Source: an uncultured Cellulophaga sp.
GTDB lineage: Bacteria > Bacteroidota > Bacteroidia > Flavobacteriales > Flavobacteriaceae
Reading direction: 5' to 3'
Length of the DNA stretch: 64,000 nucleotides
Assembly: GCA_947492955.1 (NCBI GenBank)
Contig: CANLOV010000004.1
Span: forward strand, 186,001 to 250,000
The translations under genes and the position numbers were made by a program. The first letter of the stretch is position 1. The number at the start of each line of letters is the position of its first letter. Below, in pieces: positions 27,293-36,130 of this stretch. The notes beneath the pieces were generated by a model. The model saw only the letters and a list, made by a program, of their open reading frames with translations. It was not told the origin of the DNA and searched no databases.

Positions 27293-28492
27293 TTAAAAAA
27301 TAAGAAAGTTAATATCGTTATAAGAAAGGTCGAACCATTCTCCAACAGATTTGTTTGTAAGTATACCGTGGTACATATATAGCCCGTTTCTAAGACCTTT
27401 ATCAAAACGTAATGAATTTTCTAGTCCGCCATCTTCCCCAATTTTTAGGAGATAAGGAGTAAAAATATTACTAATAGATACCGATGCTGTTTTTGGGTAT
27501 CTAGAAGGTATATTGGGTACCGCATAGTGAATAACCCCATACTTTTCTATAGTAGGTTTGTCATGGCTAGTGACTTCACTAGTTTCAAAACATCCACCCA
27601 TATCTATACTAACATCTATAATTACGGCACCTTTTTTCATATGTTCTACCATAGTGCTCGACACTATTACAGGTGCTCTATCTTTACCTCTTGTGGCACC
27701 AATAGCAACATCGCACCTTTTTAGCGCTTTTAATAAGTTTTTTGGCTGTATGGTAGATGTGTATACTGTTTGCTTAAGGTTGGTTTGTATGTTACGTAAT
27801 TTTGTAATAGAATTATCAAATATTTTAACATTAGCCCCAAGTCCTATAGCAGAACGAGCTGCAAATTCGCCAACGGTTCCTGCTCCAATAATTACAACTT
27901 CTACAGGTGGTACACCACTAATGTTGCCAAACATTAACCCGTTTCCATTATTAGTAGCCGCCATTAATTCAGAAGCTATAAGAACAGAAGATATACCAGC
28001 AATTTCACTTAAAGAACGTACCGCAGGGTATTTTCCGTCGTCATCTAAAATATATTCAAAAGCAACTGCGGTAATTCGCTTTTTTGCTAATTCTTCAAAA
28101 TATTTTTTAGACTGTGTCTTTAACTGTAAGGCAGAAATAATTGTTGTTTGCGGGTTTAGCAATTCAATTTCAGAAAATGTTGGTGGTTCTACTTTTAAGA
28201 GTAGAGGGCAAGAAAATACTTTTTTGGTATCTCTTGTTATTTCTCCGCCAGCAGTAATATAATCTGCATCAGAAAAATTAGCACCTTCTCCAGCGCCAGC
28301 TTCAATTAAAACTCTATGACCATGTGCTGTAATAGCGTTTACAGCATCTGGAGTTAAGCAAATACGTTTTTCTTTTTGCTGATTTTCTTTAGGAATACCA
28401 ATAAATAGTTCGCCTTTTTGTTTTAATACTTCGAGTGTTTCTTCTTGTGGAATTAATTGCTGCTTGCTAAATGGTGAAGTATGTTGACTCAT
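27293..28492 (-). CDS. ald: alanine dehydrogenase
   Basis: 399 residues. N-terminal AlaDH/PNT domain with IGIPKENQQKEKRICLTPDAV (the K and R that bind pyruvate) and LLKVEPPT; Rossmann NAD site VVIIGAGTVGEFAARSAIGLG; later IDVSIDMGGCFETS and YAVPNIPSRYPKTAS. It interconverts alanine and pyruvate plus ammonia. The N-terminal 25 residues are a flavobacterial extension. ATG start at 28492. Confidence 0.92.
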   Translation of the reverse strand: MSQHTSPFSKQQLIPQEETLEVLKQKGELFIGIPKENQQKEKRICLTPDAVNAITAHGHRVLIEAGAGEGANFSDADYITAGGEITRDTKKVFSCPLLLKVEPPTFSEIELLNPQTTIISALQLKTQSKKYFEELAKKRITAVAFEYILDDDGKYPAVRSLSEIAGISSVLIASELMAATNNGNGLMFGNISGVPPVEVVIIGAGTVGEFAARSAIGLGANVKIFDNSITKLRNIQTNLKQTVYTSTIQPKNLLKALKRCDVAIGATRGKDRAPVIVSSTMVEHMKKGAVIIDVSIDMGGCFETSEVTSHDKPTIEKYGVIHYAVPNIPSRYPKTASVSISNIFTPYLLKIGEDGGLENSLRFDKGLRNGLYMYHGILTNKSVGEWFDLSYNDINFLIF

Positions 28493-28530
28493 AAATGTAC
28501 CGCTATTGTAGCATAATAAATTGCTGAAAT

Positions 28531-28538
28531 CAAAAGTA
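28531..28538 (-). promoter_or_regulatory. -7 box of the alanine dehydrogenase gene
   Basis: TACTTTTG on the minus strand, 38 bases upstream of the ATG at 28492. No matching -33 element seen. Confidence 0.4.
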
Positions 28539-28636
28539 CAATTTTTTTAGTAGCTGCTAAAAATAATTAGCAATTTAGTAGTGTGGGAAATTTAAGTAAG
28601 AATTATGTTTACGACTTTAATTTAAAAAAAGATATG

Positions 28637-29152
28637 CTAGTTATTTTCTTTCCTTAATTTTTCTTTTTCCTTTAAAGCCTTTAATTCTTCATCCATAGCA
28701 TCTAAATCTATCCCATGTACATATTTATCATAGATTTTAACACGTATAAAATACACAAAGGGGATAACCACCATACATACAGGAAGTATCCATAGTATGT
28801 TTTTAGTATCTACATGCGGATTTTCTGAATAATATACTTCAAAAAGTTGAAAAGCATACATGGTTATGGGTATGAGTATAATATGATACCACCAATCTTT
28901 AGAACTTAAAAACCATAGAATTAATAAATACATGGGTATAAATTTCCCTAATAAAAACCAAACATGCGTGGCTACATCTCTAAAACCATTATTACCGATG
29001 GTTAACCCTAAAAGAGAAATAGTTGCGTCTGAATCTTCCGGCAGATAATCGGGTATTTTAAATAAAAAAGGAGGAATTACAATAAAAAAGACAAAAAGAG
29101 ATTCTAAGACTATTCTTTTTTTTGCTTTTTTTCCTTTAAAATTTTCACGCAT
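28637..29152 (-). CDS. hypothetical integral membrane protein
   Basis: 171 residues from the ATG at 29152 (MRENFKGKKAKKR); a TTG-started version to 29215 runs into the hairpin of the upstream gene and is rejected. Four hydrophobic segments can be seen: ESLFVFFIVIPPFLF, THVWFLLGKFIPMYLLILWF, HIILIPITMYAFQLFEVYY and ILWILPVCMVVIPFVYF. The C-terminus is a charged coil (EELKALKEKEKLRKENN), probably cytoplasmic. No recognised family. Confidence 0.65.
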   Translation of the reverse strand: MRENFKGKKAKKRIVLESLFVFFIVIPPFLFKIPDYLPEDSDATISLLGLTIGNNGFRDVATHVWFLLGKFIPMYLLILWFLSSKDWWYHIILIPITMYAFQLFEVYYSENPHVDTKNILWILPVCMVVIPFVYFIRVKIYDKYVHGIDLDAMDEELKALKEKEKLRKENN

Positions 29153-29208
29153 TTTAAATATACTGTTTAGTATTTCTAACGAATCTAAATAAAATAAAGT
29201 ATAAAAAA

Positions 29209-29232
29209 AAGGCAATTTTTTAAAATTGCCTT
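29209..29232 (-). terminator. terminator of the 44-aa lipoprotein gene
   Basis: AAGGCAATTTT and its complement form a 10-11 bp stem. On the minus strand it is followed by a T8 run. Confidence 0.7.
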
Positions 29233-29260
29233 ATCTCTTTAATTTAAACTGTAAATCTTG

Positions 29261-29395
29261 TTATTTTCTAACAGAATCTCTTCTTACAGATTGTTCATAT
29301 AATCCATCGTCTTCACTTGCACTGTCATTTGTACAAGACGCTAACATTAATACGGCACAAGCCAACATTCCAAATAATACTCTTTTAGTGTTCAT
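29261..29395 (-). CDS. 44-residue small lipoprotein
   Basis: A short gene read directly from the sequence: MNTKRVLFGMLACAVLMLASC followed by 23 hydrophilic residues (TNDSASEDDG, LYEQSVRRDSVRK). The signal peptide has a lipobox LASC, so the mature lipid-anchored peptide is only about 24 residues. It has an ATG at 29395, a TAA at 29261-29263 and its own terminator immediately downstream (29209-29232), which together support a real gene. Role unknown; similar tiny lipoproteins occur in this family of bacteria. Confidence 0.7.
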   Translation of the reverse strand: MNTKRVLFGMLACAVLMLASCTNDSASEDDGLYEQSVRRDSVRK

Positions 29396-29581
29396 AAAAA
29401 ATAATTTTTAGTTAGGGAAATCTTTCATTTTCATCTACAAAAGTAGGAAAAATATCACTAATTCGGTTAATAATACTTGAAATATAGTGTCTTTTAACGA
29501 TAAATAAAAGCATTTCATCGAAAAATATGTATTTCATCGAAATTTATACAATAAAATAATATTCCGTTAATAAGCAGTTTA

Positions 29582-29998
29582 CTATTTCGTAATAATGGAA
29601 ATTTCTCTATTATTACTTGCTAAAACTTCTAAGTATATATTGGTGGTTTCTTGTGGTAGGTAGGCTTCTATTTTGTTAGGCCATTCTATAAATGTCCATA
29701 CATTTGAATATAAATAATCTTCTAATCCAATATCTAAAGCTTCTGTTTCGTCATTAAGCCTATAAAAATCAAAATGATAAGCCATTAAATCTCCAGAATT
29801 AGAAAAATACTCGTTTACAATACTAAAAGTAGGGCTGCTTGTGGTGCTAGAAACTCCTAATTCTTTAACAAGCGCTTTTATAAGTGTTGTTTTACCAGCT
29901 CCCATTTCGCCATGGAAACATAATGTTTTAAAAGTTGCAGTTTTAAGTATTTTTTTTGCAACTTCTTCTACTTGCTTTTCGTTAAATGTAATTTTCAT
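29582..29998 (-). CDS. tsaE: tRNA threonylcarbamoyladenosine biosynthesis ATPase TsaE
   Basis: 138 residues from the ATG at 29998; the GTG at 30016 would overlap porX. Walker A GEMGAGKTTLIKALV and the family block SSPTFSIVNEYFS, with HFDFYRLNDETEALDIGLEDYL and FIEWPNKIEAYLP. With TsaB and TsaD it installs t6A37 on ANN-decoding tRNAs. It follows porX by 14 bases and is probably in the same transcript. Confidence 0.93.
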   Translation of the reverse strand: MKITFNEKQVEEVAKKILKTATFKTLCFHGEMGAGKTTLIKALVKELGVSSTTSSPTFSIVNEYFSNSGDLMAYHFDFYRLNDETEALDIGLEDYLYSNVWTFIEWPNKIEAYLPQETTNIYLEVLASNNREISIITK

Positions 29999-30012
29999 TA
30001 ATGTAATAATAT

Positions 30013-31557
30013 TCACCTTGGTTCTAAAACCACAAACGGAATAATCATTTCTTCTAATGAAACTCCTCCATGTTGGTAGGTGTTTCTGTAATAACTTACA
30101 TAATGATTATAGTTGTTTGGGTACGCAAAAAATAAATCGTTTTTTGCAAAAATAAAAGAACTGCTCATATTAATAGAAGGTAAGCTTATTTCTTTTGGGT
30201 TTTTAGCGGCAAAAACTTCTTTGTTCTCATAAGTAAGGCTTTTACCTGTTTTATAACGCAAGTTAAGGCTAGTGTCTTTATCGCCAATTACTTTGGATGG
30301 GTTCTTAACATTTATAGTACCATGGTCTGTGGTTATAATAAGTTTTAATCCTAAGTTTTGTGCTTGCTGAATAATATCTAATAAAGGAGAATTTTTAAAC
30401 CAGCTTTTTGTTAAAGATCTATATGCTTTATCGTTAGAAGCTAACTCTTTTATTACTTCCATTTCTGTTTTAGAGTGCGAAAGCATGTCTACAAAATTAT
30501 AAACAATAACTGTTAAATCGTTTTCCTTTTGCGAGTTAAAATTTTGTGCTAAGTTTTTTCCTTGTTTTAAGCTGCTTATTTTATGGTATTCCCATTTAAT
30601 ATCTAACCCTAGTCTTTTTATTTGTTCGCCTAAAAATTCTGCTTCATATAAATTTTTACCACCATCATCAGTATCATTTTTCCACCATTGCGGGTATTTT
30701 TTTTCCATATCTAATGGTGTTAAACCAGAGAATATAGCATTTCTAGCATATTGTGTGGCAGTTGGTAAGATACCGTAATAGGGTGTTTCTTTTGTTTTTT
30801 TATAGGGTGTATTTACAATTTCTTCAAAAGCCAGCCATTGATCGTATCGTAAATTATCTACCACCACCATTAAGGTAGGGGTGTTTTTAATTTCTGGAAC
30901 TACTAATTTTTTAAACATGGTGTGCGATAAAACAGGACTATCTTCACCATTAAACCAATCGTTATAATTTTTATCTATGAACTTACAAAATTGGTTATTT
31001 GCTTCTGTCTTTTGAGATTCTAAAATCTCGAACATGCTAGAATCTTCTATTTCTTCTAATTGTAAATCCCAGAAAATAAGCTTCTTGTATAATTCTGCCC
31101 AACCTTCATAAGAGTTAACCATAGACATTTCCATAGCAATTTTTCTAAATTCTTGTTGGTAATTAGATGTTGTTTTTTCGGAAACTAATCTAGAATGGTC
31201 TAGATTCTTTTTTAAGGATAATAGTATTTGGTTAGGGTTTACAGGTTTTATAAGGTAATCGGCAATTTTAGAACCTATTGCCTCTTCCATAATGTATTCT
31301 TCTTCGCTCTTTGTTATCATTACAACAGGGATAGCGGAATTAATACTCTTTATTTCTGTAAGTGTTTCTAAACCAGATAATCCAGGCATGTTTTCATCTA
31401 AAAAAACAATATCAATATTGGTATTCGGAATTTCTTCTAAAGCTTCTTGCCCACTTTTACATGTAATAACTGTATAGTTTTTATTTTCTAGAAAAAGAAT
31501 ATGAGGTTTCAACATATCAATTTCATCATCTACCCAAAGTATTGTTATGTTGTTCAT
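30013..31557 (-). CDS. porX: PorX-type response regulator with PglZ domain
   Basis: 514 residues. Receiver domain at 1-120: acidic pair D10-D11, phospho-acceptor D54 in VFLDENMPGLSG, K104 in YLIKPVNP. A helical linker (about 120-200) leads to an alkaline-phosphatase-fold PglZ domain (about 205-514) with PTLMVVVDNLRYDQW and TTDHGTINVKNPSKV carrying metal-ligand residues. PorX acts with the PorY kinase and an ECF sigma factor to control the type IX secretion system, and its PglZ domain is a phosphodiesterase. PorY is not in the window. The gene diverges from the HD phosphohydrolase gene. Confidence 0.92.
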   Translation of the reverse strand: MNNITILWVDDEIDMLKPHILFLENKNYTVITCKSGQEALEEIPNTNIDIVFLDENMPGLSGLETLTEIKSINSAIPVVMITKSEEEYIMEEAIGSKIADYLIKPVNPNQILLSLKKNLDHSRLVSEKTTSNYQQEFRKIAMEMSMVNSYEGWAELYKKLIFWDLQLEEIEDSSMFEILESQKTEANNQFCKFIDKNYNDWFNGEDSPVLSHTMFKKLVVPEIKNTPTLMVVVDNLRYDQWLAFEEIVNTPYKKTKETPYYGILPTATQYARNAIFSGLTPLDMEKKYPQWWKNDTDDGGKNLYEAEFLGEQIKRLGLDIKWEYHKISSLKQGKNLAQNFNSQKENDLTVIVYNFVDMLSHSKTEMEVIKELASNDKAYRSLTKSWFKNSPLLDIIQQAQNLGLKLIITTDHGTINVKNPSKVIGDKDTSLNLRYKTGKSLTYENKEVFAAKNPKEISLPSINMSSSFIFAKNDLFFAYPNNYNHYVSYYRNTYQHGGVSLEEMIIPFVVLEPR

Positions 31558-31573
31558 TTAGTGTCTATATTTG
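31542..31573 (+). promoter_or_regulatory. promoter of the HD phosphohydrolase gene
   Basis: TTG at 31542-31544, 21-base spacer, TATATTTG at 31566-31573. Transcription would begin near 31580, which supports the start at 31597 and excludes upstream start codons. The promoter lies over the porX start. Confidence 0.55.
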
Positions 31574-31596
31574 TATGTATAAAAAGATTAACGATT

Positions 31597-32826
31597 TTGA
31601 TAAAATCAAACAAACTTAAAATATTTAATGATCCAATTTACGGATTTATTACAATACCAAATGGTCTTATTTTTGACCTTATAGCAAATCCGTATTTTCA
31701 ACGTTTGCGTAGAATTTCTCAGATGGGGCTCTCTTATATGGTGTATCCTGGAGCACACCATACTAGATTTCATCATGCGTTAGGTTGTATGCATTTAATG
31801 CAAAAAGCAATACAAGTACTTAGTTTTAAAGGGGTTGAAATTACTGAGGATGAAAAACAAGGGTTGCTATGCGCAATTTTATTACACGATATGGGGCATG
31901 GACCATTTTCACATGCTATGGAACATAGTATTGTAGAAGGTGTAAGTCATGAGTATATTTCGTTGCTTTTTATGCAGGATTTAAATAAAAAGTTTAACGG
32001 AAGTTTAACTACTGCTATAGAAATTTTTAAGGGAGAGCATCCAAAAAAGTTTTTAAACCAATTAGTATCTAGTCAGTTAGATATGGATAGGGCAGATTAT
32101 TTAAAGCGAGATAGCTTTTACACCGGAGTAGCAGAAGGTAATGTAAATTCTGAACGTTTAATTACCATGTTAAATGTTGTAAATGGTGAATTGGTAATAG
32201 AAGAAAAAGGGATATATTCTGTAGAAAAGTTTTTAATAGCAAGGCGTTTTATGTATTGGCAAGTATACTTGCATAAAACAGGTTTAGTGGCGGAAAGTAT
32301 TTTAATACATATTTTAAAAAGAGCAAAAGAGTTACTAGACAAAGGGGAACAATTTAATTGCAGTAAACCCTTATTATTTTTTATGGAGAATAAGATATCT
32401 AAAGATAATTTTAATTCCAATACGCTCGATTTGTTTTCTCAATTAGATGACATAGATATTTTATCTGCTATTAAATTATGGCAAGGTCATTCGGATTTTG
32501 TGCTTTCTAAGTTGTGTAAGATGTTAATTAATAGAGAATTATTAACGATAAAAGTTAAAAAGAACCCTATTAGTACAGAAAAATTTAAAAAACATTTTCA
32601 AAAATTTAAAAAAGAGCATCAATTAACAGATCAAGAAACATCTTATTTTGTTTTTTCTGGAAGTGTTAAAAACCAGGCATATAATGTAGATAATCAGAAT
32701 ATTAATATTTTAAGAAAGAATGGTAAAATTACTGACGTAGCTAAGGCTTCGGATCAATTAAATATTAAAGCACTTTCTATGACAGTAACAAAATATTATA
32801 TCTGTTATCCGAAAGATTCTGTTTAA
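31597..32826 (+). CDS. HD-domain phosphohydrolase
   Basis: 409 residues from a TTG at 31597 (IKSNKLKIFNDPIYGF follows). An in-frame ATG at 31501 lies inside porX and before the promoter, so I reject it. The HD domain is at about 40-170: HHTRFHHALGCMHLM, LLHDMGHGPFSHAMEH and VSHEYISLLF supply the metal ligands, and QLDMDRADYLKRDS is a conserved later block. Members related to SamHD1 and dGTPases hydrolyse nucleotides; the substrate here is unknown. It lies 23 bases ahead of lpxD, which has its own -7 box. Confidence 0.85.
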   Translation: MIKSNKLKIFNDPIYGFITIPNGLIFDLIANPYFQRLRRISQMGLSYMVYPGAHHTRFHHALGCMHLMQKAIQVLSFKGVEITEDEKQGLLCAILLHDMGHGPFSHAMEHSIVEGVSHEYISLLFMQDLNKKFNGSLTTAIEIFKGEHPKKFLNQLVSSQLDMDRADYLKRDSFYTGVAEGNVNSERLITMLNVVNGELVIEEKGIYSVEKFLIARRFMYWQVYLHKTGLVAESILIHILKRAKELLDKGEQFNCSKPLLFFMENKISKDNFNSNTLDLFSQLDDIDILSAIKLWQGHSDFVLSKLCKMLINRELLTIKVKKNPISTEKFKKHFQKFKKEHQLTDQETSYFVFSGSVKNQAYNVDNQNINILRKNGKITDVAKASDQLNIKALSMTVTKYYICYPKDSV

Positions 32827-32836
32827 CAATTTTTCT

Positions 32837-32844
32837 TACTTTTG
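32837..32844 (+). promoter_or_regulatory. -7 box immediately before lpxD
   Basis: TACTTTTG ends only 5 bases before the lpxD ATG at 32850. If used, the mRNA would begin at or next to the start codon. No good -33 element. Confidence 0.35.
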
Positions 32845-32849
32845 TGTTC

Positions 32850-33875
32850 ATGAAATTTACAGCTAGTCAAATTGCAGGTATTTTAGAAGGGGAGGTTGAT
32901 GGAAATCCAGAGATAGCGGTACATAAATTAGCAAAAATAGAAGAGGGAGATAATGGGTCTTTAACTTTTCTTGCTAATCCAAAGTATACTTCACATATAT
33001 ATACAACAAAGGCATCTGTTACCATTGTAAATAAAGATTTTATACCAGAGCAACCTTTGGAAACAACTTTAATAAAGGTTGATGATGCTTATGATTCTTT
33101 TTCAAAACTATTAGAATATTATAATCAGGTTAAGAATAATAAAAAGGGAATTGAAAATCCTGTTTATATATCTGATACAGCCAAATATGGAGAAGACTTT
33201 TATCTTGGTGCGTTTACTTATCTAGGAGAAAATGTTGTTATTGGTAATAATGTAAAAATATATCCTAATGCATATATAGGAGATAATGTTACTATAGGAG
33301 ATAATGTAATAGTTTTTGCAGGAGCAAAAATATATTCAGAATCTATTATTGGTAATAATTGTAGTATTCATAGTGGTGCTATAATAGGAGCGGATGGTTT
33401 TGGATATGCTCCAAACGATAATGGTGAGTATAAAAAAGTTCCACAAACAGGGAATGTAATTTTAGAAGATAATGTAGATGTAGGAGCAGGTACTACAATA
33501 GATAGAGCAACATTAGGGTCTACTGTCTTAAAAAAAGGAGTAAAGCTAGATAACCAAATACAGATAGCCCATAACGTAGAAATAGGAGAACACACCGTAA
33601 TTGCAGCCCAAACAGGTATTGCTGGATCCACAAAAATTGGAAAGCATTGCTTAATAGGTGGACAAGTGGGTATTGTTGGTCATATTACTATAGGGGATAG
33701 AGTAAAAATACAGGCACAATCTGGTATAGGAAGAAATATTAAAGATGATGAAGTGCTACAAGGTTCACCAGCTTTAAATTATGGAGATTACAACAAATCT
33801 TACGTACACTTTAAAAATTTACCTAAGATAATTAATAGAATTAACGAATTAGAAAAAAAGATTAAAGGTGAGTAA
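32850..33875 (+). CDS. lpxD: UDP-3-O-(3-hydroxymyristoyl)glucosamine N-acyltransferase
   Basis: 341 residues from the ATG at 32850; a GTG at 32844 is unlikely. The N-terminal domain (about 1-100, FLANPKYTSHIYTTKAS) is typical of LpxD. Left-handed beta-helix hexapeptide repeats follow (about 105-300: IGNNVKIYPNAYIGDNVTIG), with the catalytic-histidine region IQIAHNVEIGEHTVIAAQ. It adds the second acyl chain in lipid A synthesis. First of the lpxD - lpxC/fabZ - lpxA run; its stop overlaps the lpxC start by 8 bases. Confidence 0.93.
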   Translation: MKFTASQIAGILEGEVDGNPEIAVHKLAKIEEGDNGSLTFLANPKYTSHIYTTKASVTIVNKDFIPEQPLETTLIKVDDAYDSFSKLLEYYNQVKNNKKGIENPVYISDTAKYGEDFYLGAFTYLGENVVIGNNVKIYPNAYIGDNVTIGDNVIVFAGAKIYSESIIGNNCSIHSGAIIGADGFGYAPNDNGEYKKVPQTGNVILEDNVDVGAGTTIDRATLGSTVLKKGVKLDNQIQIAHNVEIGEHTVIAAQTGIAGSTKIGKHCLIGGQVGIVGHITIGDRVKIQAQSGIGRNIKDDEVLQGSPALNYGDYNKSYVHFKNLPKIINRINELEKKIKGE

Positions 33876-35265
33876 CACTAATACATTACAAAGAACTATA
33901 GAAAAAGAGGTAACTCTTACTGGAGTAGGTTTACACACTGGACAAGATGTTACAATGAAATTTGTACCAGCTCCAGAAAACCATGGTTACGTTTTTAAAA
34001 GAGTAGATTTAGAAGGAGCACCAATTATAGCAGCAGATGCTAATTATGTTGTAGCAACACAAAGAGGTACTAATTTAGAAAAGAACGGAATAGAAATTCG
34101 TACTTCTGAGCATGTCTTAGCAGCTTTAGTAGGGCTAGAAATAGATAATGTTTTAATAGAGTTAAATGCTCCTGAACCTCCAATTATGGATGGTTCGTCT
34201 AAGTTTTTTGTAGAGGCTTTAGAAAAAGCTGGTGTAGTAACTCAAGAAAAAGAAAGAGAAGAATACATTGTAAAAGAGGTTATTAGTTATAAAGATGAAG
34301 AATCTGGTAGTGAAATAACTATTATACCTTCAGAAGAATATCAAATAGCTACAATGGTAGATTTTGGAACCAAAGTTTTGGGAACTCAAAATGCTACTTT
34401 AGACCATATATCTGATTTCAAAAAAGAAATTTCTGAAGCAAGAACTTTTAGTTTTTTACATGAAATAGAAATGTTATTAGACCATGGTTTAATAAAAGGA
34501 GGCGATTTAAATAATGCTATTGTTTATGTAGATAAGGAAATTTCGGAATCTACAATGAATAAGTTAAGGAAAGCCTTTAACAAAACAGATATATCTGTAA
34601 AACCAAACGGTATATTAGATAATTTAACATTGCATCAGCCTAATGAAGCTGCTCGTCATAAATTATTAGATGTAATTGGAGATTTAGCTTTAGCAGGAAC
34701 AAGAATACGAGGTAAGGTTATAGCTAATAAGCCAGGGCATTATGTAAATACACAGTTTGCAAAGAAACTTTCTAAAATAATTAAATTAGAAAAGAGAAAT
34801 AAGGTTCCTGTATACGATTTAAATCAGCCACCTTTGATGGATATTCATCAAATTATGGCAATGTTACCTCATAGACCACCATTCTTATTAATTGATAGGA
34901 TACTAGAGTTGTCTGATAGTCATGTAGTTGGAATGAAAAATGTAACAATGAACGAACCGTTTTTTGTAGGGCATTTTCCAGATGCACCAGTAATGCCGGG
35001 AGTATTACAGGTAGAAGCTATGGCGCAAACAGGAGGGATACTAGTATTAAGTACGGTACCAGACCCAGAAAATTATCTTACATTTTTTATGAAAATAGAT
35101 AATGTAAAATTTAAACAAAAAGTATTACCTGGAGATACATTAACATTTCATTGTAGCTTAATTACACCTATAAGAAGGGGTATTTGTCATATGAAAGCTT
35201 ATGCCTATGCAAATGGTAAATTAGTTAGTGAAGCAGAATTAATGGCACAAATAGCAAAAAAATAA
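33868..35265 (+). CDS. lpxC-fabZ: bifunctional LpxC deacetylase / FabZ dehydratase
   Basis: 465 residues from a GTG that overlaps the lpxD stop by 8 bases; no closer ATG exists and the N-terminus matches LpxC (TLQRTIEKEVTLTGVGLHTG). LpxC zinc deacetylase occupies about 1-310, with SEHVLAALVGLEIDN and the late HKLLDVIGDLALAG ligand block. FabZ occupies about 320-465 (MLPHRPPFLLIDRI, VGHFPDAPVMPGVLQVEAMAQ). The fusion, usual in Bacteroidota, couples the committed step of lipid A synthesis to fatty acid elongation. Confidence 0.95.
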   Translation: MSNTNTLQRTIEKEVTLTGVGLHTGQDVTMKFVPAPENHGYVFKRVDLEGAPIIAADANYVVATQRGTNLEKNGIEIRTSEHVLAALVGLEIDNVLIELNAPEPPIMDGSSKFFVEALEKAGVVTQEKEREEYIVKEVISYKDEESGSEITIIPSEEYQIATMVDFGTKVLGTQNATLDHISDFKKEISEARTFSFLHEIEMLLDHGLIKGGDLNNAIVYVDKEISESTMNKLRKAFNKTDISVKPNGILDNLTLHQPNEAARHKLLDVIGDLALAGTRIRGKVIANKPGHYVNTQFAKKLSKIIKLEKRNKVPVYDLNQPPLMDIHQIMAMLPHRPPFLLIDRILELSDSHVVGMKNVTMNEPFFVGHFPDAPVMPGVLQVEAMAQTGGILVLSTVPDPENYLTFFMKIDNVKFKQKVLPGDTLTFHCSLITPIRRGICHMKAYAYANGKLVSEAELMAQIAKK

Positions 35266-35269
35266 ATAT

Positions 35270-36055
35270 ATGAATCAACCATTGGCCTATATCCATCCTG
35301 GAGCCAAAATCGCAAAAAATGTTGTAGTAGAACCTTTTACTACCATACATAATAATGTTAAAATTGGAGAAGGTACTTGGATAGGATCTAATGTTACCAT
35401 AATGGAAGGTGCTAGAATTGGTAAAAATTGTAATATCTTTCCAGGTGCAGTAATTTCTGCTACACCACAAGATTTAAAATATAAAGGAGAAGAAACAACT
35501 GTTGAAATTGGCGATAATACTACTATTAGAGAATGTGCAACCATAAATAAAGGTACTTCTGATAGAATGAAAACGGTTATTGGTAAAAATTGTTTAATTA
35601 TGGCTTATTGCCATGTTGCTCATGATTGTTTTATTGGCGACAATTGCATTTTTTCTAATAATTCAACCCTAGCTGGCCATGTAACTATCGGAGATAATGT
35701 AATATTAGCAGGTTTAGTAGCTGTACATCAATTTGTATCGGTAGGGAGCCATGCATTTGTTACTGGAGGTTCTTTAGTTCGTAAAGATGTACCACCTTAT
35801 GTAAAAGCTGCAAGGGAGCCATTATCTTATGTAGGTATTAATTCTGTAGGCTTAAGAAGAAGAGGGTTTGAATCTGAAAAAATTAGAGAGGTTCAAAATA
35901 TTTATAGAATTTTATATCAAAAAAACTATAATAATACTCAAGCTGTTCAGATTATTGAAGCTGAAATGGTAGCTACTCCAGAACGCGATGAAATTTTGCA
36001 ATTCATTAGAGACTCTCAAAGAGGTATAATGAAAGGTTATTTTAGTAATAACTAG
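35270..36055 (+). CDS. lpxA: UDP-N-acetylglucosamine acyltransferase
   Basis: 261 residues, starting 4 bases after lpxC-fabZ. Hexapeptide repeats form the beta-helix (AYIHPGAKIAKNVVVEPF, IGDNCIFSNNSTLAGHVTIG); the catalytic histidine lies in IMAYCHVAHDCFIG; the C-terminal helical domain begins near GLRRRGFESEKIREV. It performs the first acylation of lipid A synthesis in the cytoplasm. Confidence 0.95.
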   Translation: MNQPLAYIHPGAKIAKNVVVEPFTTIHNNVKIGEGTWIGSNVTIMEGARIGKNCNIFPGAVISATPQDLKYKGEETTVEIGDNTTIRECATINKGTSDRMKTVIGKNCLIMAYCHVAHDCFIGDNCIFSNNSTLAGHVTIGDNVILAGLVAVHQFVSVGSHAFVTGGSLVRKDVPPYVKAAREPLSYVGINSVGLRRRGFESEKIREVQNIYRILYQKNYNNTQAVQIIEAEMVATPERDEILQFIRDSQRGIMKGYFSNN

Positions 36056-36130
36056 TATTAATATAAAATAATAAGTAGAAAAAATAGTATCACTTCTACT
36101 ATAGTAATAAATAATAATAAACCATAAATT

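Noticed and set aside
27558-28262. 234-residue open frame on the plus strand
   Set aside because: It lies antisense to the strongly supported alanine dehydrogenase gene, and the product has no recognisable domains.
31501-31560. Extended N-terminus of the HD phosphohydrolase
   Set aside because: It lies inside porX and upstream of the promoter at 31542-31573; the sequence is not like the family.
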